Of a stretch of DNA of 64,000 bases, positions 1 through 11,062 are shown one piece after another. Location: contig OX442318.1 in assembly GCA_949358305.1 (NCBI GenBank), forward strand, positions 15,608,517 through 15,672,516, read 5' to 3'. The notes under the pieces were generated by a model. The model searched no databases, was not told the DNA's origin, and saw nothing but the letters and a program-made list of their open reading frames with translations. This DNA is from Strigamia acuminata (Eukaryota > Arthropoda > Chilopoda > Geophilomorpha > Linotaeniidae). Both the position numbers and the translations under genes were made by a program. Within the stretch, counting starts at the first letter, position 1; every line of letters begins with the position of its first letter.

Positions 1-181
1 TTTGGTGAAAAATCGATGCACAAATCACAAAATTCACAAATTTCGGCGAAAAACACTCGAAAAATTCACCAATTTGATGAAAACACACACTAATATTCAC
101 AATTCCGGTGAATATGCCGTGCAGAGAAGCGAAAACACCCCCAAAAATTGAAGGCGAAACAATCACAAACTTCCCTTTGGG

Positions 182-329
182 CACCTCAATAAGTGAGGTG
201 AAAAACCCGAATCTGGTCGCCCTACTAGCTTCCGACCGACCCACCTGGGGGCCGCGGGACGACTAGTTGGCCACGGACAAGCCCAGACCGGAATGAGACT
301 GCACGTAGGCGACTGCCTAAAGGGTGCAG
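182..329 (-). other. structured leader RNA module of E1
   Basis: On the minus strand this contains, 5' to 3', a long hairpin at 329-299 with a six-base outer stem (CTGCAC/GTGCAG) and an inner TAGGC/GCCTA stem closing an AGTC loop, then the core TCCCGCGGCCCCCAGGTG at 259-242, then the hairpin CACCTCA/TGAGGTG at 200-182 with loop CTTAT. The same order occurs in the leaders of E4, E5, E6, E7 and E8, and in part in E3, with different but still complementary stems. The function is unknown; packaging, dimerisation or translational control are inferences. Confidence 0.6.
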
Positions 330-1136
330 AATAAACAAAAGGACCCCAAAACAAAAACCTTAAGAATTAACAGAGTTTCACGAAAATAGCAACTAAAATA
401 CACTTTTCAGATGTGAAGTTGGCCAATTACGGGATCCTTGCGTCGTAATTGGTTCCCACGTTGCAGTAAACGTCGGCTTCACGTTGTCTTCGCACGGAAC
501 TGGGCTGACGTGCAGACCGCGTACACACTTCCGTGTATCGGCCAAAATCGATGTTGCGTACGTCCACGCCTTCGTACCCGCTTTCCTGGATGCGAAGCAC
601 GGAAATAACCGCCTGCACACACGCTTATCGTGTGCAGGACTTCTCGGTGATCGCCGGATTAAATTCGCGAGTTGAATCTCGTCGTTCTTGACGAAAAATC
701 CAACGAAAATGGCTGCCGGTGCAACAATCGTCGATTCGCGACGATTTCTTCGCAAAATGACGGTTTCCAGACGTTCCCACGCTGGAAAGACACCAAATGC
801 GGCGGCTAATCGACGTATTCGTTCGTCGAAACGTTGGGCGTGCGTGTGTCGTTCCGTACACACTCGTAGACACGCTAACTTCGCAAACAAAAATGGCGCC
901 GCCCGAGAAAAACTCGGTTATATCGGCGAAAAATAAACGAAATGCAATGTTCCTTACACCGTTTTGCTCCAAATTCACTGTAGAATTGTCCGCACACGTC
1001 GTCACGGCTGTCCTTCGCGAAAAATTCCGGTTTTCGGCGATACGTCTCGGCGACGATCTGCGACGAACTTCCAACGTTCGTTTTCGCCCGAAAAACCTCA
1101 CGAACTCGTCAATAACCTGTTGGCCCGATCGTGAGA

Positions 1137-1209
1137 CCTCTGCTACCAGTGGAAGCGTGCTGGGCCCATAACCCAGAGGCCGATGGATCGGAACCATCCT
1201 CTGCTACCA
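1137..1209 (-). other. primer-binding site extended by a captured tRNA-iMet cDNA
   Basis: On the plus strand 1148-1209 reads as initiator tRNA-Met from about nucleotide 14 to the 3' end: the anticodon arm CTGGGCCCATAACCCAG, the T arm, the acceptor strand CCTCTGCTA and a terminal CCA. Just before it, 1137-1148 repeats the 12-nt acceptor end CCTCTGCTACCA. In element sense this is LTR, two bases, 62 nt complementary to the tRNA, then a second ordinary primer-binding site. The first 13 nt of the tRNA are missing and CCA is encoded, which eukaryotic tRNA genes lack, so this is reverse-transcribed primer and not a tRNA gene. Confidence 0.88.
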
Positions 1210-1211
1210 TT

Positions 1212-1644
1212 TGATAAGTCCGTGGAGGCCAGGAAACATCGGAAAGGAGTTGAAACCAGCTTAAAATGTGCGGGGAGCTCGCACTTCGCGCCCGCCATGT
1301 TTTAATCACATGAAAGCATAAAAGCAACTGGGTTTGAGGCTAATTGGTCTCAAACCGTACAAAATATGACAATAGGACAAATCAATAGCAACAAGCATTG
1401 ATTTGTTCTTTACAATATAAGTAATTGTTAACCTAGGCATAATTAACCGATAAACAACACGGAAAACAACATTTATCGCTCTCTCAAGCAGACGACACAA
1501 GAAACATAGAATATGTGTGTTAACACACAAGAGTAGCATTAATATGCGCTACACGGGTATCCAAAGGATGCCAACACACATATCTGCCATGCCTATCCAG
1601 AAATGCATGGGGAAACGGACAAAATAATTAATCGCATACTAATA
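1212..1644 (-). repeat. 5' LTR of E1 (433 bp)
   Basis: The sense strand starts TATTAGTATG at 1644 and ends in TTATCA at 1212, two bases before the primer-binding site. The start resembles the E6 LTR (TATTGATATG) and the E8 LTR (TATTGAG), so this clade starts its LTRs with TATT rather than TG. It contains a YY1-like AACATGGCGGGC. The outer border is set by the first base matching E3 in the adjoining E2 sequence. Confidence 0.75.
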
Positions 1645-3730
1645 AACCAGACGTTGTCGGGTGAGGTGCATGTGGCGCCGGCGGGAATCCGCATGTAAAT
1701 TTCGTGGTCGAGGTCGCCGTAAAGGTAGGCACACTTGACGTCGAGGTGGAGATCCCTCCATCCTAGTAAAACGACTAGGAGGCAGAAAAAGAATCGGATG
1801 AGCACGAAGTTAACCACCGGACTAAAAACTTCATCGAAATCAACGCCCATTGTTTGGCGGAAACCTTGTGCGACAAGTCGAGCACGGTAGCGGTGAATTT
1901 TCCCGGTGGCATCCGATTTCAACCGAAAAATCCATTTACACCCGAGGATTGTCTTGTCCGGGGGTCGTGGAACTTCCTTATAAACTTCGCGTTCCTTGAA
2001 AGTCGTGAGCTCCTCATCGATTGCCTCCGTCCATTTCGGTGCCTCGGGTAGCTTGACTGCTTCGGCGTACGTGGACGGCTCTCGAAAACACATAAGGACG
2101 CGATGAACAGGTTGCTCGTCCTGCAATTGATGTTCGAGGTTGCCGAAAAAGAAAATGTCCTCCTCATACGGAAGTTGGTGAGCGACGCAATATCTTTCGA
2201 TGTCCCCTCTCGACCTTAAGCGGACACCGTGCTCCGGATAGTAATAAACGTCGACCTTGATTTTACCAGGCGCTTGTTCTTTCCGGAGATGCTCTTCCCT
2301 CCTCCATCCGCTGAAGGGCGTATCTCCACCAATAAAACGATAGGGGCAGTGAAGAGCGCGTAACGGAGCGAGGGGCGGTGCAGGCGTTGCAGCGGCCGCT
2401 GGTAAGGCGGCTGCCTTATCGAGGAGATCATCGAGGAGATTATCAAGTGGATCATCTTCGGGGTCGTGCTCGAAATCACGTTCGGGATAGCGTTCGAAAA
2501 ATTGTTCGATATCGTGATCAACGTCGAGTTCACTATCGCTGGCCTCAGGGGTGTGAGGTTGACGAGCCAAAGCATCGGGACGTAATCTCCTCCGAGGACG
2601 GTAAAGCGGAAGTGGTGGGTCAGGCGTGACGTCCAAATCGATGTCCTCCGGTACATCGTCCGCAAACAGAATAGGAGGAGGCAATTCATCAGCAATGTCC
2701 TCTTCGACCTCCTCGAGGACGGAGCGATATGAAGCGACTGATGAAGCGCTTGACGGAGCCCGATGGCGGAATTCATCATCGTCATTAGACGATTCATCGT
2801 CGGAATCACGACGTCGACGTGACCAGGGGACAGATGGGAAAGCGCCATCGTCAAAAGTGACACGAGACGGTGTAGTGACGCGAGAAGGCTCCTCCATGAA
2901 TGGAGCATTTTCGTAGGGATCCGGAACGTAAAACGGCGAGCGTTTGAAATTCTGACGTTCATCGATTTGAACGTGAACGGATTCCGTGACGGTGTTCGTA
3001 GCCGGATTCCAAACCCGATAACCGCGAGTGTTGGAGGCGTAACCTACGAGGAATCCTTCCCACGCCCGTGGATCCATTTTGTTGCGCCCGGGTGCGGTGA
3101 AATGCACCCAGCATTTAGAACCAATTTTTCGGAAATGTTTGACGGAGAGGGCACGCTGGCGCCATAAAACATATGGAACTTCGTCGTTAAGTTTCGAATG
3201 CGGGCTGCGATTTTTAACGTACGAAAATGTCACAGCGAGTTCAGCCCAAAGTGTGTGCGGAAAACCGGTTTCGGAGGTAACGGAGCGAAGATAGTCGCCC
3301 ATCGTCCGGTTTAGGCGTTCGGCGACCCCGTTCATTTGCGGGCTTCCGGGATTGGTCCGTTGTGCGACAATGCCCTTGTCAGCGAGGTAACGGTCAAAAG
3401 TCTTAGAAATAAATTCCCCGCCGCGATCCGTGCGAATTGATTTGACGCGGGAATCCGTAATACGTTCAACGCGAGAGACAAAGTCTTTGAAAGTTGTGAA
3501 GACGTCGGATTTGCGTGCAATCGGAAAAATCCACGAATATCGGGTCGCGTCGTCAACAATGGAGAAGGCATAATCAGCACCGCCAATCGAAATCAGTCTT
3601 GACGGGCCCCAGACGTCCATGTGCAGCAACTCCAACGGTTTGGTCGTCGAAGGTGTGGGAATCGGTTTATGCGAGGCGCGCGTGGACTTGGCAATGCGAC
3701 ATGAGTTGCAGGAAAGTTCTTGTCGAACCG
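1645..3730 (-). pseudogene. E2: inverted copia fragment, integrase to reverse transcriptase
   Basis: This is a 2,086-bp reverse-complement copy of E3 positions 7268-9353 with no length change. The translation runs from the integrase zinc-finger region (SCNSCRIAKSTRASHKP) through the DDE core (HMDVWGP, TDRGGEF, SPQMNGVAERLNR) and the acidic linker into RT, stopping after the motif RIPAGATCTSPDNVW. The one base difference I noticed is at 3236 against 7762, giving Ala here and Pro in E3. E4, E5 and E7 all have Ala, so the E3 copy is mutated. There is no start, protease or RNase H. The right end joins the E3 primer-binding site at 3730/3731 and the left end joins the E1 LTR. Confidence 0.88.
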
Positions 3731-4408
3731 GTAGCAGAGGCCTGGAAAGACACCAGGGCCTCGTTTTTTCCTTAATTTTCCACAATTTTCGCGATTTTTT
3801 CGCGAATTTTGCGGAAATTTTCTATATTTTCAGATTTTTCGCCGATTTACACCGATTTTCGACATGCGACGACGTCTACACGACGTTATCACCGAGAAAC
3901 GGGTGTAACCCGCTGTTTAGCACCCCGGAGTGCGACAGTATCGACGATTTTCGTTCATTTTTCGCGATTTTTCGTTTAAAATCGCACATATCCGTGTTTT
4001 TCACACGAGGATCGCGTGTTGCGACGTGCACCGCGACTGATTCGTCAATTTCGCCTTATTTTGCCTTTCAGAGTCGAATTACCTTTGTTAATTTTAAGTG
4101 GGAATTTTGGTGTGGGACAATTAGAATCCTCGGCGCCCTTCGTCCGAATCCGGGCAAGCGCCGTTGTATTTTTCGGTTGTGCTTGTCGTCGTACAAGTGA
4201 GGTTTCCCGCGGCTCCAGGTAGTCGAACGGACCCTCTCAGACTGGCAACCGAAAGCTATTTAATTCCTTCAGAAGGAATTGCCCATTCTTGGTTTCCGCT
4301 TTGACAGTGCTACGTAAAGTGCTTCGTGATTTGTGCTTCGTTTGTGCGTGAATTGTGCGTCGATTGTGCTTCAATTTCCAGTTCTACGCATTTTTCCTCC
4401 GTACAATC
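3731..4408 (+). other. primer-binding site and leader of E3
   Basis: The site GGTAGCAGAGG (3731-3741) matches the 3' end of initiator tRNA-Met; its first base is lost at the E2 junction. The leader has one T-rich unit ending in CAG (3831-3833), a hairpin with loop CCCCGG (3913-3938), the core TTTCCCGCGGCTCCAGGTAG (4203-4222), an 8-bp hairpin AATTCCTT/AAGGAATT (4262-4280) and then TTTCCGCTTTGACAG (4293-4307), which looks like a 3' splice site and is shared with E5 and E7. No coding region is supported here. Confidence 0.65.
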
Positions 4409-6268
4409 ATGAAAAAGGCCACCGATCAGTCGTCAGGCCACGTGCCGATTCTCGTGACCGGCAATTACGAACACTGGCACCGCGCAATTAAAATGCTATT
4501 GATGTCCGACGGCGTATGGCACCACGTCACCGAAACGGAGGAACTAGTGAAAGCCAACGTCGATGAAGACGTTTGGCGAAAATGGCAACGTCGGAAAGCC
4601 CGAGCGCTGGGGACCATTTATTGCCACGTCTCGCAGGCCAAACAGTCGGCCCTCGACGGTTGCACCACTCCGAAACAGGCGTGGGACATTTTAGCGAAAA
4701 TTTACGCCCCCAGCTCTCTCGCCCGCCAAGCGGCGATGCGCCGTGAGTTCCTGCAGCTCAAGTTGGAGCCCGGCGAAGAAATGGCCGATTTCCTCAGCCG
4801 CGTTGACCTTATGGTCCGCCAACTTAAAGACGTCGGTGAAGACATCCTCCCTCGACATCACGCGTACCAGTATTTAGACTTTCTTCCGGACGAATACGAC
4901 CAGGCGACTTTTGCCATTTATCATTGGCCGCTGGCAGAGTTTACCCCGGCTAAAGTCTCCGAACAGTTGTTGTCGGAATATCTCCGATTAAAGTCGCATT
5001 CAAACCGGAATTCTACGAACTCCTCCGCTTATGCTACTGGGCGACAAGGACGTAACCAGTCGCGACCTCCGCGCCCGCTTGCGCAGGTGCGTTGCTTCAA
5101 TTGCAACGAGCTTGGACACTACGCCAATAAGTGCCAGCATCCTCGCAAGCAAACAACTGGGCAACAGCCGGTAGCTACGTTTCAGACACGATCTCGCAGC
5201 AAGAGTCGACGCCGCAATAAAGGCTCGAATCCGAATGTGAACCCGAATCAACAGCAGCAGGGACAGTTTCGCGAGTCTTCACGCCCGCGCCGAGATGCAG
5301 CATATCTCCTGTCCGCACCACCTGCGATCCAGGTTCCTACCGTTCATTTCGTCCAATCTCACGAATGGATTGTTGACTGCGGCGCCACCGACCACGTTTC
5401 ACACGTTAAATCGTGGTTCTTGGACTTTGTTGAGGTCGTCCCTTTTAATATCGAATTGGGACAAGGAAGCTCCAAAGTTACCGGAAAAGGGAATGTTCCA
5501 GTCAAGTCACTCATCGATGGCTGTGAATGCACCGTACTTCTCCGCGATGTTTTGTACGCACCTGATTTCGGCGCTAATTTAATTTCGGTTTCGCGAGTCG
5601 ATAAATGTGGGCATCACATACACATTTACAATTCGGAGTTGCATACATATGGGACGGATATCAAACAAAGTGTTCTTCGGGCGAAGCAAAAGTCAGGACT
5701 TTACTTCGTAGATGGACTAATTTCGCCATTTGCGTCGCCGACTGTTGTTTCAAGTACACCGCCCATCCCAATGTCACCTCCGACTACTGCGCCGATGACT
5801 CTCATCACGAAGGAGGAAGATTTTCCTGCACTACCGGCAAAGAAGTCCAGACAGAAATCGAACGTCCAGATAACTGACTTCCGCCTGCCTATCTCTCCCA
5901 ACACCTTACTACTGCCTCCTCCTTCCCCGATTATTCCAACTCCTGTTCCCGGATCTAAACCACAACAGATCCGGATGTATTCCAACGTCCTATCATCTCC
6001 TCCGTCTCCCGTTGCCACGACTACGGCAGTCCCACCTCCTAAAAAGGTTATAACGCCGACTGCGAACGTTGCGGATGCCACGGGATTATGGCATGCCAGG
6101 TTGGGCCATCTCCACACCAAAGCCATGCGGACTTTGGCGAACAATTCCCAAGTTTATGGACTCGATCCGGCTGCGGTTCGACAAGAACTTTCCTGCAACT
6201 CATGTCGCATTGCCAAGTCCACGCGCGCCTCGCATAAACCGATGCGAAACCGGGCGACAAGGACGTAA
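4409..6268 (+). pseudogene. E3 gag-protease and integrase N-terminus, truncated by rearrangement
   Basis: The likely start is the ATG at 4409, because MKKATDQSSGHVPIL aligns with the conserved N-termini of E5, E4 and E7; the in-frame ATG at 4355 is probably leader. It encodes the copia gag (capsid-like region with GNYEHWHRAIKM), a CCHC zinc knuckle (CFNCNELGHYANKC), the aspartic protease active site (VDCGATDH) and the integrase zinc-binding region (HARLGHLH to CNSCRIAKSTRASHKP). It then runs into a misplaced copy of the zinc-knuckle region and stops at 6268. Gag and protease could still be made, but not the polymerase part. Confidence 0.85.
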
Positions 6269-7334
6269 CCAGTCGCGACCTCCGCGCCCGCTTGCGCAGG
6301 TGCGTTGCTTCAATTGCAACGAGCTTGGACATCACGCCTGACGTCCTATCATCTCCTCCGTCTCCCGTTGCCACGACTACGGCAGTCCCACCTCCTAAAA
6401 AGGTTATAACGCCGCCTGCGATCCAGGTTCCTACCGTTCATTTCGTCCAATCTCACGAATGGATTGTTGACTGCGGCGCCACCGACCACGTTTCACACGT
6501 TAAATCGTGGTTCTTGGACTTTGTTGAGGTCGTCCCTTTTAATATCGAATTGGGACAAGGAAGCTCCAAAGTTACCGGAAAAGGGAATGTTCCAGTCAAG
6601 TCACTCATCGATGGCTGTGAATGCACCGTACTTCTCCGCGATGTTTTGTACGCACCTGATTTCGGCGCTAATTTAATTTCGGTTTCGCGAGTCGATAAAT
6701 GTGGGCATCACATACACATTTACAATTCGGAGTTGCATACATATGGGACGGATATCAAACAAAGTGTTCTTCGGGCGAAGCAAAAGTCAGGACTTTACTT
6801 CGTAGATGGACTAATTTCGCCATTTGCGTCGCCGACTGTTGTTTCAAGTACACCGCCCATCCCAATGTCACCTCCGACTACTGCGCCGATGACTCTCATC
6901 ACGAAGGAGGAAGATTTTCCTGCACTACCGGCAAAGAAGTCCAGACAGAAATCGAACGTCCAGATAACTGACTTCCGCCTGCCTATCTCTCCCAACACCT
7001 TACTACTGCCTCCTCCTTCCCCGATTATTCCAACTCCTGTTCCCGGATCTAAACCACAACAGATCCGGATGTATTCCAACGTCCTATCATCTCCTCCGTC
7101 TCCCGTTGCCACGACTACGGCAGTCCCACCTCCTAAAAAGGTTATAACGCCGACTGCGAACGTTGCGGATGCCACGGGATTATGGCATGCCAGGTTGGGC
7201 CATCTCCACACCAAAGCCATGCGGACTTTGGCGAACAATTCCCAAGTTTATGGACTCGATCCGGCTGCGGTTCGACAAGAACTTTCCTGCAACTCATGTC
7301 GCATTGCCAAGTCCACGCGCGCCTCGCATAAACC
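5322..7334 (+). repeat. scrambled duplication inside E3
   Basis: Positions 5322-6240 (919 bp, protease to integrase N-terminus) recur at 6416-7334, and I saw no differences. The join holds two more displaced pieces: 6248-6334 copies the zinc-knuckle region 5039-5125, and 6341-6413 copies 5988-6060. Three source blocks out of order, near-identical to their sources, point to template switching during reverse transcription or replication rather than a simple tandem duplication. Confidence 0.88.
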
Positions 7335-10300
7335 GATTCCCACACCTTCGACGACCAAACCGTTGGAGTTGCTGCACATGGACGTCTGGGGCCCGTCAAG
7401 ACTGATTTCGATTGGCGGTGCTGATTATGCCTTCTCCATTGTTGACGACGCGACCCGATATTCGTGGATTTTTCCGATTGCACGCAAATCCGACGTCTTC
7501 ACAACTTTCAAAGACTTTGTCTCTCGCGTTGAACGTATTACGGATTCCCGCGTCAAATCAATTCGCACGGATCGCGGCGGGGAATTTATTTCTAAGACTT
7601 TTGACCGTTACCTCGCTGACAAGGGCATTGTCGCACAACGGACCAATCCCGGAAGCCCGCAAATGAACGGGGTCGCCGAACGCCTAAACCGGACGATGGG
7701 CGACTATCTTCGCTCCGTTACCTCCGAAACCGGTTTTCCGCACACACTTTGGGCTGAACTCCCTGTGACATTTTCGTACGTTAAAAATCGCAGCCCGCAT
7801 TCGAAACTTAACGACGAAGTTCCATATGTTTTATGGCGCCAGCGTGCCCTCTCCGTCAAACATTTCCGAAAAATTGGTTCTAAATGCTGGGTGCATTTCA
7901 CCGCACCCGGGCGCAACAAAATGGATCCACGGGCGTGGGAAGGATTCCTCGTAGGTTACGCCTCCAACACTCGCGGTTATCGGGTTTGGAATCCGGCTAC
8001 GAACACCGTCACGGAATCCGTTCACGTTCAAATCGATGAACGTCAGAATTTCAAACGCTCGCCGTTTTACGTTCCGGATCCCTACGAAAATGCTCCATTC
8101 ATGGAGGAGCCTTCTCGCGTCACTACACCGTCTCGTGTCACTTTTGACGATGGCGCTTTCCCATCTGTCCCCTGGTCACGTCGACGTCGTGATTCCGACG
8201 ATGAATCGTCTAATGACGATGATGAATTCCGCCATCGGGCTCCGTCAAGCGCTTCATCAGTCGCTTCATATCGCTCCGTCCTCGAGGAGGTCGAAGAGGA
8301 CATTGCTGATGAATTGCCTCCTCCTATTCTGTTTGCGGACGATGTACCGGAGGACATCGATTTGGACGTCACGCCTGACCCACCACTTCCGCTTTACCGT
8401 CCTCGGAGGAGATTACGTCCCGATGCTTTGGCTCGTCAACCTCACACCCCTGAGGCCAGCGATAGTGAACTCGACGTTGATCACGATATCGAACAATTTT
8501 TCGAACGCTATCCCGAACGTGATTTCGAGCACGACCCCGAAGATGATCCACTTGATAATCTCCTCGATGATCTCCTCGATAAGGCAGCCGCCTTACCAGC
8601 GGCCGCTGCAACGCCTGCACCGCCCCTCGCTCCGTTACGCGCTCTTCACTGCCCCTATCGTTTTATTGGTGGAGATACGCCCTTCAGCGGATGGAGGAGG
8701 GAAGAGCATCTCCGGAAAGAACAAGCGCCTGGTAAAATCAAGGTCGACGTTTATTACTATCCGGAGCACGGTGTCCGCTTAAGGTCGAGAGGGGACATCG
8801 AAAGATATTGCGTCGCTCACCAACTTCCGTATGAGGAGGACATTTTCTTTTTCGGCAACCTCGAACATCAATTGCAGGACGAGCAACCTGTTCATCGCGT
8901 CCTTATGTGTTTTCGAGAGCCGTCCACGTACGCCGAAGCAGTCAAGCTACCCGAGGCACCGAAATGGACGGAGGCAATCGATGAGGAGCTCACGACTTTC
9001 AAGGAACGCGAAGTTTATAAGGAAGTTCCACGACCCCCGGACAAGACAATCCTCGGGTGTAAATGGATTTTTCGGTTGAAATCGGATGCCACCGGGAAAA
9101 TTCACCGCTACCGTGCTCGACTTGTCGCACAAGGTTTCCGCCAAACAATGGGCGTTGATTTCGATGAAGTTTTTAGTCCGGTGGTTAACTTCGTGCTCAT
9201 CCGATTCTTTTTCTGCCTCCTAGTCGTTTTACTAGGATGGAGGGATCTCCACCTCGACGTCAAGTGTGCCTACCTTTACGGCGACCTCGACCACGAAATT
9301 TACATGCGGATTCCCGCCGGCGCCACATGCACCTCACCCGACAACGTCTGGTTGTTAACCAAGTCACTTTACGGTCTTCACCAGTCGGGGCGCATGTGGT
9401 ACCAGAAGCTCAACGAGACGTTAACCGACCTCGGATTCCAGAAATTTCCCGCTTGTAATTGCGTTTACGCATTTGGACATTCGGCTGTTATGTTAGTCTA
9501 CGTGGACGATATCGTCGTATTTTACGCGTCGGAGAGTATCCGAGACCGTATTTTGGCGCTGATTTCCAGCAAATTCGACATCGTCAACCTCGGCCCAATA
9601 ACCAAATTACTCGGGGTAGAATTCGTGCGTCGCGATGGGAAAGTTTTCATGTCCCAACGCTCCTACATCGACAAACTTCTTAAAAAGTTCAACGTTTCGT
9701 CAGATGCACTCATTAAAGTGCCTGTCACACCGGGGACCACGCTCGTCAAAGGCTCGTTGGATAATCTCCCGGACTTTCCGTACCGATCGCTCATCGGATC
9801 GTTATTATTCCTCGCCTCTCGCACTCGTCCCGACATATTATACTCGGTCATCGCTTTATCGCAGTATAATAACTGCTACGACCACCGCCACATCAAGTGT
9901 TTGCTCCAAGTTCTCAAATACGTGGCGAACACGAGCGATTTCTCGATCGAACTCTCGGGGTGTAATTCCAGTCAGCTGTGGGGATACACAGATGCGTCGT
10001 GGGCGAGTGACATTGCGACATCGAGAAGCTTCGGAGGATACATCATTTATATCGGTTGTGTGCCAATTGGCTGGAGCTGCAAAAAGCAGACCAGCGTCGC
10101 CTGTTCCACCATGGAAGCCGAATTTGTAGCACTAGTCGAAATCGTTAAAGAGTTATACTGGTTGGACAGTATCTATCGAGTCTTTCCACCGTTAAACCGA
10201 TTATCGAAACCGATTATTTTCTCCGATGCCCTCGCCTCGATCCAATTCACGAACAACGACATCGAGAACTCGAAAACCAAACATATTCGAGTGAAGTTCC

Positions 10301-10443
10301 ATTGGCTTCGAGAATGGCATATTGCCGGATGCTTCGAACTCCGCAAAATTCCGGGTGAAATAAATGTTTCGGATATTTTCACGAAATGGCTTAGTTCCGA
10401 ACGCCTCCGAAATTTGTTGTCCCGGATCTTCATCTCGAAATAA
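6292..10443 (+). pseudogene. E3 protease-integrase-RT-RNase H, second ORF
   Basis: An open frame of 1,383 codons that has lost its own initiation context; the first Met lies in duplicated sequence. It carries a second protease copy (VDCGATDH), the integrase zinc region and DDE core (HMDVWGP, TDRGGEF, SPQMNGVAERLNR), the acidic and proline-rich linker, the copia RT (CKWIFRLKSDATGK, LHLDVKCAYLYGDL, YVDDIVVF) and RNase H (YTDASWASD, STMEAEF, SKTKHIRVKFHWLREW, DIFTKWLSSERL). It stops at 10443, 46 bp before the LTR. A Pro replaces a conserved Ala at 7761-7763. The domains are complete, but there is no linked gag in frame. Confidence 0.85.
7268..9353 (+). repeat. right arm of a 2,086-bp inverted repeat (partner 1645-3730)
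   Basis: This arm is the reverse complement of E2 with a 3,537-bp spacer. One substitution was seen between the arms and they are the same length. Read-through transcripts could fold into a very long double-stranded RNA. Confidence 0.9.
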
Positions 10444-10489
10444 TTTCATCGAACTGTTAATATCGACATTGCACATCGAAGGAGGGAAT

Positions 10490-11062
10490 TGTTGGTCCTT
10501 GAAACCACTTCGGACGTTTATTTAACGCTTTTTCGATGCACAATGACGCTACCTGAACTTTTTCACATCATTGGTCGTTATATTTCCTTTCCCCAAATGA
10601 TTTGGTGTTTATTTCCTACTTAACTGGTTGTTACCAGTTTATTTCCGTATATTTACTTTATGTTGTAAGGGAAATGCATGGTGCCTGCATTAACTGTGTC
10701 TTAACACACTGGGCATCATGCATCGCCTATCTGTTTATACCTGTGAGTCGCTCGCTTCTGTCACCAGAGCGCACTCCCTTTTATTCCAAGATGGCGACGC
10801 ACACTGCTAAGTGTGCTCCTGTGCTTTTCAATCCTGTTTTCGTAAGTTTTAGGTTAATAAATCGTTTATTTTGTTTATAAATAATTCGTTTCTTGTGTCT
10901 GCACGTAGATAAGTGCAGACACCACGCAAATTCGACCAGAACCGGCTCGAATTCGCGTACACGACGCGCCGCACGTCTCGTGCGTGCCATATCGTGCGTG
11001 TTGGCTTATTTTTAAGCGTTTCCACTGCCTAGTCTGTGCTGTTTTTGCAGCATACCACCACA
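10490..11062 (+). repeat. 3' LTR of E3 (573 bp)
   Basis: It starts TGTTGGTCC right after the purine tract GGAGGGAAT and ends ACCACCACA, giving imperfect terminal inverted repeats. It contains the YY1-like CCAAGATGGCGAC (10786-10798), a short hairpin (GCACAC/GTGTGC, 10798-10816) and GTAAGT (10842-10847), all at positions matching other copia LTRs in the window. The 3' border is inferred from the terminal repeat and from the point where E4 coding homology resumes. Confidence 0.75.

Larger units (their letters stand above)
1..1644 (-). mobile_element. E1: partial Ty1/copia element, 5' LTR and leader
   Basis: This is the 5' end of a minus-strand copia element. Reading down from 1644 it has an LTR (1644-1212), a primer-binding region (1209-1137) and about 1.1 kb of leader. 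The gag start would lie left of the window. Organisation and motifs match the leader and LTR of E8 (58924-60603), including the hairpin at 182-200 and the GC-rich core at 242-259, so E1 and E8 belong to related families. Its LTR abuts E2 at 1644/1645, so E1 probably inserted into E2. The other TSD copy would be outside the window. The many short ORFs here are not conserved between leaders and are not called. Confidence 0.8.
3731..11062 (+). mobile_element. E3: rearranged Ty1/copia element lacking its 5' LTR
   Basis: A plus-strand copia element. It begins at a primer-binding site (GGTAGCAGAGG at 3731) whose LTR is missing and replaced by the inverted fragment E2. It has a leader (to 4408), a broken gag-pol region (4409-10443), a polypurine tract (GGAGGGAAT, ending 10489) and a 3' LTR (10490-11062). 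The coding region holds a scrambled duplication that splits the polyprotein. The 3' LTR joins the truncated 3' coding end of E4, so E3 probably inserted into E4. With no 5' LTR, a TSD cannot be tested. Confidence 0.85.

Noticed and set aside
1148-1209. tRNA-iMet gene
   Set aside because: It lacks the first 13 nt, encodes CCA and sits exactly at a retrotransposon primer-binding site, so it is reverse-transcribed primer and not a functional tRNA gene.
3619-4200. 193-codon plus-strand ORF
   Set aside because: It crosses the E2/E3 junction and the T-rich leader. There is no family similarity and no conservation in other leaders.
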